NCBI GenBank assembly: GCA_028686735.1
Contig: JAQUBO010000011.1
Coordinates: 1-43,225 of the forward strand
Direction of reading: 5' to 3'
Source of the DNA: Bacteroidales bacterium
GTDB taxonomy: Bacteria > Bacteroidota > Bacteroidia > Bacteroidales > ML635J-15
DNA length: 43,225 bases
The stretch's first letter is position 1, and every line of letters starts with the position of its first letter. Both the position numbers and the translations under genes were made by a program. Positions 8,531 through 17,035 of this stretch are shown here, piece by piece. The notes under the pieces were generated by a model, which was given only the letters and a program-made list of their open reading frames with translations, was not told where the DNA came from and did no database searches.

Positions 8531-9586
8531 TTATCTATGTTTAATTACAATAGTAGTCTCATTTTTATTCTTGTCATCATAAATTCTTGCACGTGTCATA
8601 AAACCTTCATCATTATAAATATATAAATGGTGCTTAATCAAAATATTTTTGGCATCATACTCTGAATAATTAGTCATTAGTTCATCAGTATATTTATAAA
8701 CACCTTTGTTATCAACATTACCTTTATTATATTTTTTAATCATAAGGGGTTTTTTGTAGTCATGGTCGTATTCTTCTTTTAAAACCAATTTTTTTGTTTC
8801 GTCATAAATTAGATATGCACAAATTGTAGAGTCCTTTTTTGAATATCTCCATATATGATGCGTGTATCCGCCTTTTTCATCAAACAATTGTTCATTAACC
8901 GTATAATACTCGCCGTCTTCCCCATTCCACGAGCATATTTGAGTTGTAGCTTTTATTTTGGTTACCGATTTTTTTTCCTCTTCGCAATTATAAAGCCAAT
9001 CATGTTCTGTACGTCCTTTAGAATCAATAAGGACTATCTTTTCAAGATTCCCTTCATTATCATAAGAATATTGCCATTCATTAACTAATTCTTCTTTATC
9101 TCCTTTAAGGATTTTTGAATTTACGATTTTTTCTGCATCATTATACTGCCATATTACTTTTTCGATTTGTTTTCCTTTTCCGTCTTTGGTTATTTGCCTA
9201 ATCGGTTTTCCCACTTCATTATTTTCGTGATTAATTACGAAATCTATTTTATCGGTGGATGAATAAACTGTGTATGTTCCAGTGCTTGCTTTGTTTTTAC
9301 CATAACCACAAGTATATGTGATATGCTCCTTGCTATTTTGAGATTCTGTGTGAAACTCATAAACTCTTCCAAATTCGTCAAGATTTTTAACATAATTTGT
9401 TTCTGTTTTAAGATAAGTTTCTTCTAAAATAACGGTTTTTGTATTAGGAGGAAAATCGCAGTTTATAGGTGTACTATTAACAAATTGCAAATATGGATCT
9501 TGACGCTCGACATATCGAGTTTGAGCTACTAATGATAACGCAATTAAGGATATTGTTGTCGAAAATAAGAGATGTTTTAAACTCAT
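8531..9586 (-). CDS. Secreted protein with YD-like repeats
   Basis: The 351-residue product begins with a signal peptide (about 1-22, ending ...SLVAQ). The remainder is made of irregular repeats of about 20 residues with aromatic and glycine positions, for example YSYDNEGNLEKIVLIDSKGR, YTDELMTNYSEYDAKN and YIYNDEGFMTRARIYDDKN. These resemble the YD/RHS-type or MORN-like beta repeats of Bacteroidetes exported proteins. No catalytic motif and no T9SS tail are visible. It starts six bases after the stop of the MaoC-type gene and is probably co-transcribed with it. Function unknown. Confidence 0.75.
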   Translation of the reverse strand: MSLKHLLFSTTISLIALSLVAQTRYVERQDPYLQFVNSTPINCDFPPNTKTVILEETYLKTETNYVKNLDEFGRVYEFHTESQNSKEHITYTCGYGKNKASTGTYTVYSSTDKIDFVINHENNEVGKPIRQITKDGKGKQIEKVIWQYNDAEKIVNSKILKGDKEELVNEWQYSYDNEGNLEKIVLIDSKGRTEHDWLYNCEEEKKSVTKIKATTQICSWNGEDGEYYTVNEQLFDEKGGYTHHIWRYSKKDSTICAYLIYDETKKLVLKEEYDHDYKKPLMIKKYNKGNVDNKGVYKYTDELMTNYSEYDAKNILIKHHLYIYNDEGFMTRARIYDDKNKNETTIVIKHR

Positions 9587-9592
9587 AAGCTT

Positions 9593-10057
9593 TTATTCAA
9601 AATGATAAAGAAAGATAATTGTTGCATCGTAGGCTGGTTTAGAATTACCTTTTATTTCCAGTCTTGCATTTATTTCGGCTTTAGTTATACCTCTAAGGTT
9701 TGAAATATTTTTTAATTTTGTAGTAACTCTTACTTCATCGTTTACTAATACTGGTTGATTAAATTTTAGTTTTTCAATACCATAATTAACAAGCATTTTG
9801 ATGTTTTTTACTTCTAATATCTGAAACCAAAGATGTGGTAAAACAGATACAGTAAGGTATCCATGAGCAATTGTTGATTTAAATGGGGATTCTGTTTTTG
9901 CTCTTTCAATGTCTGTATGTATCCATTGGTGATCTAAAGTTGCATCAGCAAATTGATTAATCATTTCCTGGGTAATTTTTAAATAATCAGATGTTCCAAT
10001 TGTTTTTCCAAGAAAAGACTCAAACTCCTCATAACTGTGAATAGTAACTTGTGCCAT
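9593..10057 (-). CDS. MaoC-type (R)-hydratase
   Basis: This 154-residue single-hotdog protein has the MaoC/PhaJ signature: FADATLDHQWIH with the catalytic pair D42 and H47, then the T-I-A-H-G-Y-L-T-V-S segment. Family members hydrate trans-2-enoyl-CoA to (R)-3-hydroxyacyl-CoA or a related thioester. A TATGTTTG promoter box (10091-10098) lies about 30 bases upstream of the ATG. It is divergent from an acyl-CoA ligase gene, which fits a role in acyl-CoA metabolism; the physiological substrate cannot be told. Confidence 0.88.
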   Translation of the reverse strand: MAQVTIHSYEEFESFLGKTIGTSDYLKITQEMINQFADATLDHQWIHTDIERAKTESPFKSTIAHGYLTVSVLPHLWFQILEVKNIKMLVNYGIEKLKFNQPVLVNDEVRVTTKLKNISNLRGITKAEINARLEIKGNSKPAYDATIIFLYHFE

Positions 10058-10249
10058 AATATATTTAGTTTTTTAGTTTTAATTTTAATGCAAACATAAT
10101 ATTTATTACAAAAAATAAAAAGTAAGTTATCAACAAAAAAAATAGTCTTTAATAATAACTGGTTAAATTAGATTAGTTTTAATATTAACTTGAATAAATG
10201 TTGAGAATAAGAAAAATATCTTTATTTTTACATTTTAAAAATAGATTTT

Positions 10250-11869
10250 ATGCTAAAAGAAAATTTGATTGCCTATTTTGAGGAAGCGATTTTAAATAAT
10301 TGGAATAAAGCATCTTTGCAAGACTATGACAATGGTGGACTTACGTTTGGGGAACTTGCTGGACAAATTGAAAGGATGCACAATTTGTTTAAAGAACATG
10401 GAATTAAGAAAGGAGATAAAATTGCTCTTATTGGAAAAAACTCTGCAAGTTGGGGTACAATATATATATCAGTCGTGTCTTATGGAGCAGTAATAGTGCC
10501 TCTTTTACAGGAGTTTAAACCAAAAGATATTTATAAACTTGTTAATCATTCAGATTCTAAATTATTATTTATATCTGAATTTTTATGTGATAAAATGGAC
10601 TTTAATGAGTTTAAAAATCTCAGAACAGTCTATTATTTAGATGATTATAATATTGCGCATGATTTTACAGCAGATTTTATCGCATTTAATAAAAATTACC
10701 CAGCATCAGCTAAAGAAAACTTTAAGTTAGAACATATTCCTAATTCCGAATTAGCCGCTATTTTATATACCTCAGGGACATCTGGATTACCAAAAGGTGT
10801 TATGCTTAGCCATAACTCTCTGGTAGCGAATGTTCGATATGCACGAGCAAATATGCCACTTGAATCGGGCGATAAAATTGTGTCGTTTTTACCATTGGCA
10901 CATTGTTACGGTGCAGCATTTGAGTTCTTATTTCCATTCTCTAAAGCTTGTACAATAGTTTTTCTTGGTAAATTACCTTCTCCACAAATAATTGTAAAAG
11001 CTTTTGGAGAAATAAAGCCCCGCTTAATTTTATCAGTGCCATTAGTTATTGAGAAGGAGTATAAAAATAAAATAAAACATGCTATTGATAAACCTCTTAC
11101 TAAAATTTTGCTTAAAACACCAATATTAAAAGGATTAGTTTATAACAAAGTGCTAAATTCACTTAAAGAATCCTTTGGTGGGGAGTTTAAAGAAGTAGTT
11201 ATTGGTGGTGCAAAAATGAATCGTGAGGTTGAAACTTTTCTTAGAAAAATAGGCTTTAATTTTGCGGTTGGCTATGGAATGACCGAATGTGGTCCGCTAA
11301 TTACCTATGATGGATATAAAACTACAAAAACATACTCTGCCGGTAAAGTTGTTGATACGCTTGAGATAAAAATTGATGCAAAACAATCAGGTAAAGTTGG
11401 TGAAATAATGGTAAAAGGAGATAATGTGATGATGGGGTATTATAAAAACGAAGAAGAAACAAATAAGGTTCTTGATAAAGATGGCTGGTTACATACTGGA
11501 GATCTGGGATTATTAGATGATGATGGCTATCTTTTTATCAAAGGACGTAGTAAAGGTATGATACTTACAAGTTCTGGGCAAAATGTATATCCCGAAGAAA
11601 TAGAGTCGAAATTTAGTAACCTCCCATTGGTTAGTGAAAACCTTGTGGTAAGTAGAAATAATCAAATTATTGCATTAGTATATCCGGATCAAGATCGCAT
11701 AAAAAAGTTTGATTTAAAACCAGAACAAATAGATAAAGTATTTGTAAATTATAAAAAACGAGTTAACGAAGATGTACCAACATATATGCAGGTTAATAAG
11801 ATAGTAATACGAGACGAAGCATTTGAAAAAACTCCTAAAAAGAGTATTAAAAGATATCTTTACGAATAG
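10250..11869 (+). CDS. Long-chain acyl-CoA ligase (AMP-forming)
   Basis: The 539-residue enzyme belongs to the ANL superfamily and would activate a fatty acid to acyl-AMP and then acyl-CoA at the membrane face. It has the P-loop YTSGTSGLPKGVMLSHNS (about residues 172-189), the YGMTECGP motif, the GWLHTGDLG hinge motif and a C-terminal GRSKGMILTSSGQNVYPEEIE with a late KTPKKSIKRY segment that supplies the catalytic lysine. Length is slightly shorter than long FadD types. The start is ATG. A near-consensus TACATTTT box precedes it. The gene is divergent from the MaoC-type hydratase and is followed by a repeat region. Confidence 0.92.
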   Translation: MLKENLIAYFEEAILNNWNKASLQDYDNGGLTFGELAGQIERMHNLFKEHGIKKGDKIALIGKNSASWGTIYISVVSYGAVIVPLLQEFKPKDIYKLVNHSDSKLLFISEFLCDKMDFNEFKNLRTVYYLDDYNIAHDFTADFIAFNKNYPASAKENFKLEHIPNSELAAILYTSGTSGLPKGVMLSHNSLVANVRYARANMPLESGDKIVSFLPLAHCYGAAFEFLFPFSKACTIVFLGKLPSPQIIVKAFGEIKPRLILSVPLVIEKEYKNKIKHAIDKPLTKILLKTPILKGLVYNKVLNSLKESFGGEFKEVVIGGAKMNREVETFLRKIGFNFAVGYGMTECGPLITYDGYKTTKTYSAGKVVDTLEIKIDAKQSGKVGEIMVKGDNVMMGYYKNEEETNKVLDKDGWLHTGDLGLLDDDGYLFIKGRSKGMILTSSGQNVYPEEIESKFSNLPLVSENLVVSRNNQIIALVYPDQDRIKKFDLKPEQIDKVFVNYKKRVNEDVPTYMQVNKIVIRDEAFEKTPKKSIKRYLYE

Positions 11870-11880
11870 ATATAAACAGC

Positions 11881-12456
11881 TTATCGGTTGAGCCGTTCTT
11901 ACTTCGATTGTTCTTCTGTTCTATTGTTCTATTGTTCTATTGTTCAATTGTTCGTTGTTCGTCGTTCTATTGTTCTCTGTTCTTTGTTCTTTGTTTTTTG
12001 TTCTTTGTTTTTTTTGTTCTTTGTTTTTTTTGTTCTTCTGTTCGATTGTTCAATTGTTCCATTGTTCTCTTGTTCCATTGTTCAAAAACGTTTTGCTTTC
12101 AATAAATACAAATTTTGCTAAAATCTTACCGATTACTGAATACAAAAATTTACCGAATACCAACTTATCGGTTGATCGGTTCTTACTTCGATTGTTCAAT
12201 TGTTCAATTGTTCCATTGTTCTCTTGTTCAAAAACGTTTTGCTTTCAATAAATATAAATTTTGCTAAAATCTTACCGCTTACCGAATACAAAAATTTACC
12301 GAACACCAGTTTATCGGTTGATTGGTTCTTACTTCTATTGTTCAATTGTTCCATTGTTCTCTTGTTCTCTTGTTCAGAAACGTTTTGCTTTCAATAAATA
12401 CAAATTTTGCTAAAATCTTACCGCTTACCGAATACAAAAATTTACCGAATACCAGT
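11881..12456. repeat. 146-bp tandem repeat with TTGTTC minisatellite
   Basis: Three units start with TTATCGGTTGA at 11881, 12165 and 12311, and a fourth start occurs at 12457. Units two and three are each exactly 146 bp; unit one is 284 bp because its internal TTGTTC/TTGTTT tract is expanded (about 11907-12080). Each unit ends with the same block (AACGTTTTGCTTTC... to TTTACCGAA). The reading frames across it are low-complexity Phe/Cys/Ser/Val translations and not real proteins. The array fills the gap between the acyl-CoA ligase and the beta-barrel gene. Confidence 0.93.
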
Positions 12457-12479
12457 TTATCGGTTTACGGATAATTGTT

Positions 12480-13169
12480 TTATTTATTACAACCGAACTT
12501 ATATGTTAATCTTATACCTGTCTGAAATCTGCTGACATCTTCAAATTGCCATCCATAACGAACAATTTGGTATTGATGCAATGCTAAAAGGAAACATGAA
12601 AAACCAATACTTTGATTATTTGAAATATGTTTTTCAATGCCAATTGAATAATACAGAGCTAATCTCGCCCAACCCAATGGGTCTATTAATTTAGGTTGTA
12701 AATTTAATTCATGATTCAAGGATGGAACATTTGATACTCTCACATATTCATAATATGTCAAATTTAAATTATATACAACTCCAATTTGTGTATTTAGGTT
12801 GAATTTATCATTAAACAAATTATGTTGAAACCCAATTGAAACAGGGATTCCAAAACGTAGATATTCTCGGATATAATCTAAACTTTCTGTATTGCCATTT
12901 ACATCGTAATTTTCAAAATACTCATATCTTCCATTTTCTAACCCAATGCCTGAATGTAGGTAAAAATATTTGTTTAAATTGTAATAAATGTTAGAATGAA
13001 GTCCATAAACAAAAGTGTTTTTATCAAATACATTTACAGGGAATATTATCAGAGACGCATCAACGCCATAATTAAATCTTTTGAAAGAGGGTGTCTTTTG
13101 TGCAAACAAAAAATTCATTGCAAAAACTACAACCAATGCTGCTAATACTGTTTGTTTTATTATTTTCAT
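12480..13169 (-). CDS. Outer-membrane beta-barrel protein
   Basis: The 229-residue protein has a signal peptide (about 1-24, ending FAQ) and then alternating aromatic/hydrophobic strands separated by polar turns, closing with FQTGIRLTYKFGCNK. This is the pattern of small eight-to-ten-strand Bacteroidetes outer-membrane barrels. No enzymatic motif is visible. Its stop lies two dozen bases from the end of the 146-bp repeat array. No convincing promoter was found. The barrel assignment is by pattern; the role is unknown. Confidence 0.72.
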   Translation of the reverse strand: MKIIKQTVLAALVVVFAMNFLFAQKTPSFKRFNYGVDASLIIFPVNVFDKNTFVYGLHSNIYYNLNKYFYLHSGIGLENGRYEYFENYDVNGNTESLDYIREYLRFGIPVSIGFQHNLFNDKFNLNTQIGVVYNLNLTYYEYVRVSNVPSLNHELNLQPKLIDPLGWARLALYYSIGIEKHISNNQSIGFSCFLLALHQYQIVRYGWQFEDVSRFQTGIRLTYKFGCNK

Positions 13170-13435
13170 ATTTACTTATTCTACAGTTTTAATAAGAACG
13201 AACAAAATTTTATTAAAATCAGATAATTTTTATTTTTTTATTGCACAATGCTATGTTTTAACATACAAATATAAGAATAATGTTTTAATAAAAAAAGAGT
13301 AATACCGATTTCGGTTCATTAATAAATGATTAGATTCGATTTTACTTAGATTACATGCTTGGATATATCATAATTCGATATTTTTTACAAATAGTATAAA
13401 TTTATCGGGTTAAACTTGTTGGTTTTGTAAAAAAG

Positions 13436-13942
13436 TTATGCTTTTGATTTATTTTCCATTCTAAAAGAGAAATACCTTTGCATAAAATAACTATATATTA
13501 CAACAAGTCCAGTAGTAATTATTTTTGAAACAGTTGCCCAAATATCGCATACTTCCACAAAGAATTTAAGTAAGATATAGTTTAATAATATTGCACCCAC
13601 AACAGTTAATCCATAACGAAACAATTGCTTTTTTCCTTGTAATTTGGATTGTGTAAATGTTACATATTTTGCTAGCATAAAGCCAGTTGTAAAAGTAATT
13701 GGAAACACCACTAAAAATGCAGCAATATGTGGAGTTATAGCATAAAATCCAAGGTCTAATATTTGTTTTTTAAAAACAAAATTATAAAAAATAAAATACA
13801 AAAAGATATCAAGAACAGTATTTAATCCACCTGTAAAGCCGTATCTAAAGGTAACTAAAGGTATATATTTACTAAAAGGTTGGTAAAACCAATCTGATAT
13901 ACTAGTTATAGATTTTCTTAATATGTTAAGTATTTTATACAT
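13436..13942 (-). CDS. GtrA-like membrane protein
   Basis: With the ATG start at 13942 the protein has 168 residues and four membrane segments, beginning with the R-Y-G-F-T-G-G-L-N-T segment and containing TFTTGFMLAKYVTF, which together mark the GtrA family. Members help translocate polyprenyl-linked sugars or are linked to cell-surface polysaccharide synthesis. A TTG at 13954 is also in frame but coincides with the promoter box, so I prefer the ATG. No glycosyltransferase gene is next to it, so the partner is unknown. Confidence 0.85.
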   Translation of the reverse strand: MYKILNILRKSITSISDWFYQPFSKYIPLVTFRYGFTGGLNTVLDIFLYFIFYNFVFKKQILDLGFYAITPHIAAFLVVFPITFTTGFMLAKYVTFTQSKLQGKKQLFRYGLTVVGAILLNYILLKFFVEVCDIWATVSKIITTGLVVIYSYFMQRYFSFRMENKSKA

Positions 13943-13951
13943 AAAAACATG

Positions 13952-13981
13952 CAAATATAAAACATCTCAGCTAAAAACAAA
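13952..13981 (-). promoter_or_regulatory. gtrA-like gene promoter (TTTG-N18-TATATTTG)
   Basis: On the minus strand TTTG (13978-13981) and TATATTTG (13952-13959) are 18 bases apart, a full Bacteroidetes consensus. The box ends only nine bases before the ATG, so the leader should be nearly absent. This decides the start codon. Confidence 0.75.
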
Positions 13982-13995
13982 TAATTTATTATTTG

Positions 13996-16458
13996 TTACT
14001 CGGGTTTTAGACACGATAAAACCAATCTTATTTCATTATAAGAAAATTTTCTATCGGTATGCTCCATAATATCGTTAATTGAAGTGCTTTGTGCTGTGTC
14101 GATATATGCTTTGATTTCGTCAAATTTCTCCTCTGAGATTAGTACGGTATAATCTAAATCTCCTAAGGAAATATAATGTGCAATATGTCCAAATATTGTC
14201 GATTCAACAAATCCCCTCTCCTTTGCTATTTGGGAAATATCTTTTCCTTGTAAAAATAAATCGAGACTAACTTTTTTTGTGTTAATTTTGGGTTCTTTTT
14301 TTGATTTTAATTCTTTAAAAACCGATTCATCACGATTGATTTCGTTTATTTCGCAATATTCATCAATAATATCGAGGATATCTTCGCCATATTGCATAAC
14401 TTTAACTTTACCAAAACCTTTAATCTTTGCCAGTTGTTTTAGGTTAGAAGGAAGTTTCTCAACAAGTTCTTTCAATGATTTTTGTTGCAGCACCATATAA
14501 ATTGGAACGCTAGATTCAATGGCTACTGAATTTCGCCATGCATTTAATTCTGCGTACAAGTCTTTATTCGTTATTTTACTATCGCCAGTAAGAGTTCTTT
14601 TTTTATTAAAACTTGGTTTAAACTCAAGCTCTGCATTAGCAACTTCGCGCATATATTCTGTTGGTTTAAAGTTGTTTGCAGTAATTTTAAGCCCTGCTAA
14701 CTTTGATATTACCGAAAACTCAAACTTTTCAATAATATTCGCCATTTCTTTTTTTATTTCTTTATTATCGCTATCGAAATAAAGGTTTTTAAAATTATTT
14801 ATAAAAATTGTTTCTATTTTGGTAATATAATATGCTGATGCTCTTTTTACTCTGTCTAATAAAACTTCATTTTTTTCAGGTAAAAGCGGATTTCTAAGTA
14901 ATATTTGCAATTGACGTTCAAATTTATCATTTACCGTAAATATTTCACCCATTGATAAATTAATCATCTCGTTAAAGATATTATCAAAAGATAATGCAAA
15001 TCTTGTTTTGTTCTCCGCATAACGTTTTCGAACGGTAAAAAACATTTTTTTCATTTGAGAAAAATCGAACAATTCTATCAATAATTCTTTTTGATATAAT
15101 TCTTTTGATTTTTCAAGTTCCTCATTATTTGGTTCATTTTGTTTCGATAGCTTATTAAATTCTTTAATATTAGTATCTAATTTAAGTGAGTGTGAATCGA
15201 TTTTTGAAATTAACACAAGCCCCTCCAGTGTTTTACATCTGCTTAATGCAACATAAACTTGACCAAAAGCAAAAGCTCTATTAACATCTAAAACAGCCTT
15301 TTCGAATGTTAAGCCCTGGCTTTTATGAACTGTAATCGCCCATGCAAGTTTTAATGGATATTGCGTAAAACTTCCAGTAAGCTCCTCCTCTATTTCTTTT
15401 GTATCTTTATTAAAAGTATATTTTACATTTTCCCATTTTTCAGGTTTAACAGAAATATCCTCAGTATCATCATCGCAACGAACAATAATTTTCCCATTAC
15501 AAAAATCAACAATAGTACCTATCTTTCCGTTATAATAGAGCTTATCAAGTGATGAGTCGTTTTTGATAAACATTACTTGTGCACCTTCTTTTAGTTCTAA
15601 TTCTTCCTCGGTAGGAAACATATATGGCGGGAAATCATTTTCTACTTTTGCATGAAATCTTTTTATTTTTGTTGATAAAGACCTCATTCTGGATTGATTA
15701 ATTTCGGCAGCTATTGCATTATGAGTAGTTAAAGTAATATATCCATCTTCCTTTTCAGGAACAAAATTAGGAATATATCTCGAATTTAGTAAGTTTACCG
15801 ATTTGTCGGAAAGTTTGTTGTCTCTAATTTCGCCAAGCAAATTAATAAAAATCTTGTCTTCTTGTCTATAAATGTGTTTAAGCTCAATTGTTTTAAAATC
15901 GGTTCTTTTAAGGGCTAAGCTATTAAAAAAGTATGGCGATTTGTAATAATCTCGTATTAAAGACCATTCGTTTTCTTTAATTACTGGTGAAAGTTGATGT
16001 AAATCACCAATCATTAAAAGCTGTATGCCTCCAAATGGCTTATCGTTACGGCGATAACGCTTTAAAACATCATCAATAGCATCAAGCAAATCGGCACGCA
16101 CCATGCTAATTTCGTCAATAATAAGAAGATCCAGACTTCTGATAATTTTAATCTTATTGCGATTGAGTTTGTGAACAAAATTTTGAGATGAACCTGATGT
16201 TTGATTATTAAACTTACTGTCAGGAATAAATGGTGAAAATGGTAATTGAAAAAAAGAATGTATTGTAACACCTCCGGCATTAATTGCTGCTACACCAGTT
16301 GGAGCAACAACAACCATACGTTTCGGAGTTGAATATCTTAGATTATGAAGAAAGGTAGTTTTTCCTGTACCAGCTTTACCAGTAAGAAATATATTTCGGT
16401 TTGTATGCAATATAAAATCCTGAGCAAGTTTTAATTGTTTGTTTTCATTATAATTCAT
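13996..16458 (-). CDS. PIF1-like helicase with HRDC and HTH tail
   Basis: The 820-residue protein is an SF1 helicase: Walker A GKAGTGKT (residues 27-34), Walker B LLIIDEISMV with D115 and E116, the GD-x-x-Q-L-x-P motif III (GDLHQLSPV), and a C-terminal motor half ending in AWAITVHKSQGLTFEKAVLD and VALSRC, as in PIF1/RecD2-type enzymes. After the motor come a HRDC-like domain (about 632-705; helical with K-I-K-G-F-G-K-V-K) and a winged/HTH module (about 729-800; DISQIAKERGFVESTIFGHIAHY), both usually seen at the end of RecQ. PIF1 enzymes unwind G-quadruplexes and stalled-fork structures; the added domains should widen DNA binding. A TATTTTTG box (16466-16473) precedes the ATG. Confidence 0.92.
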   Translation of the reverse strand: MNYNENKQLKLAQDFILHTNRNIFLTGKAGTGKTTFLHNLRYSTPKRMVVVAPTGVAAINAGGVTIHSFFQLPFSPFIPDSKFNNQTSGSSQNFVHKLNRNKIKIIRSLDLLIIDEISMVRADLLDAIDDVLKRYRRNDKPFGGIQLLMIGDLHQLSPVIKENEWSLIRDYYKSPYFFNSLALKRTDFKTIELKHIYRQEDKIFINLLGEIRDNKLSDKSVNLLNSRYIPNFVPEKEDGYITLTTHNAIAAEINQSRMRSLSTKIKRFHAKVENDFPPYMFPTEEELELKEGAQVMFIKNDSSLDKLYYNGKIGTIVDFCNGKIIVRCDDDTEDISVKPEKWENVKYTFNKDTKEIEEELTGSFTQYPLKLAWAITVHKSQGLTFEKAVLDVNRAFAFGQVYVALSRCKTLEGLVLISKIDSHSLKLDTNIKEFNKLSKQNEPNNEELEKSKELYQKELLIELFDFSQMKKMFFTVRKRYAENKTRFALSFDNIFNEMINLSMGEIFTVNDKFERQLQILLRNPLLPEKNEVLLDRVKRASAYYITKIETIFINNFKNLYFDSDNKEIKKEMANIIEKFEFSVISKLAGLKITANNFKPTEYMREVANAELEFKPSFNKKRTLTGDSKITNKDLYAELNAWRNSVAIESSVPIYMVLQQKSLKELVEKLPSNLKQLAKIKGFGKVKVMQYGEDILDIIDEYCEINEINRDESVFKELKSKKEPKINTKKVSLDLFLQGKDISQIAKERGFVESTIFGHIAHYISLGDLDYTVLISEEKFDEIKAYIDTAQSTSINDIMEHTDRKFSYNEIRLVLSCLKPE

Positions 16459-16658
16459 ACAAATACAAAAATATAAAATTTTGTGATATTTTAGGTGCTT
16501 TGAAAAGTTAAAATATATTTTGCTTATACTTTTATCAGACTCAATAAGTCAAAACCCAAATTTCCTGAATAAATACAAAAAAAAATACATTTTATTATAA
16601 AAAAGCTTTGTTGCCCGGTTAAATGTTTGAAAAAATCATGTAACGATTGAAATATAAC

Positions 16659-16791
16659 GTCCCTACGGGACTTTTTGCTTTATTGGCTTAGTTTCACTTT
16701 ACCAATATTTAACACCTAACTGTGTTTGTCCCGTAGGGCATTATTTTGGTAAGAACTAAATAGTCAAGGCTTTAGAAGTCCCGTCAGGGAC
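16659..16791. repeat. REP-like palindromes (GTCCC...GGGAC)
   Basis: Three short palindromes occur at 16659-16671 (GTCCCTACGGGAC), 16728-16739 (GTCCCGTAGGGC) and 16778-16791 (GTCCCGTCAGGGAC). The first two are inverted relative to each other around about 55 bases, as in paired REP elements. They fill the 570-base gap between the helicase and the hybrid kinase, where I see no gene. No TnpA-type transposase is in the window. Confidence 0.75.
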
Positions 16792-17002
16792 GACATATTC
16801 TTTTTATCGAACCTAAATATGTATATATTAATTTTTATCGGACATCAATGATAAAAAAGTATTTATGCTTAAATCCATAAACATTAGAACAACGCATTGT
16901 TTTTATAGAGTTTTTTATGTACCTCACGCCTAAATCTACTTTTCGAAATGATATTTTAGTTATTTTATGAAAAAAACATTCTATTAAATTAAATATAATT
17001 GC

Positions 17003-17010
17003 TATATTTG
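17003..17010 (+). promoter_or_regulatory. -7 promoter box of the hybrid kinase
   Basis: TATATTTG matches TAnnTTTG and lies 25 bases before the ATG at 17036. A -33 TTTG is not evident. Confidence 0.5.
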
Positions 17011-17035
17011 TATTGTTATATGAGGTTTATTGCTA

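Noticed and set aside
11888-12397. Several overlapping plus-strand frames of 65-103 codons rich in Phe, Cys, Ser and Val
   Set aside because: They are translations of the TTGTTC repeat tract in different frames, with no homology or promoter, and repeat with the array.
11881-12478. Possible CRISPR or integron array
   Set aside because: Long 146-bp units are nearly identical throughout, without spacers or cassette-like genes.
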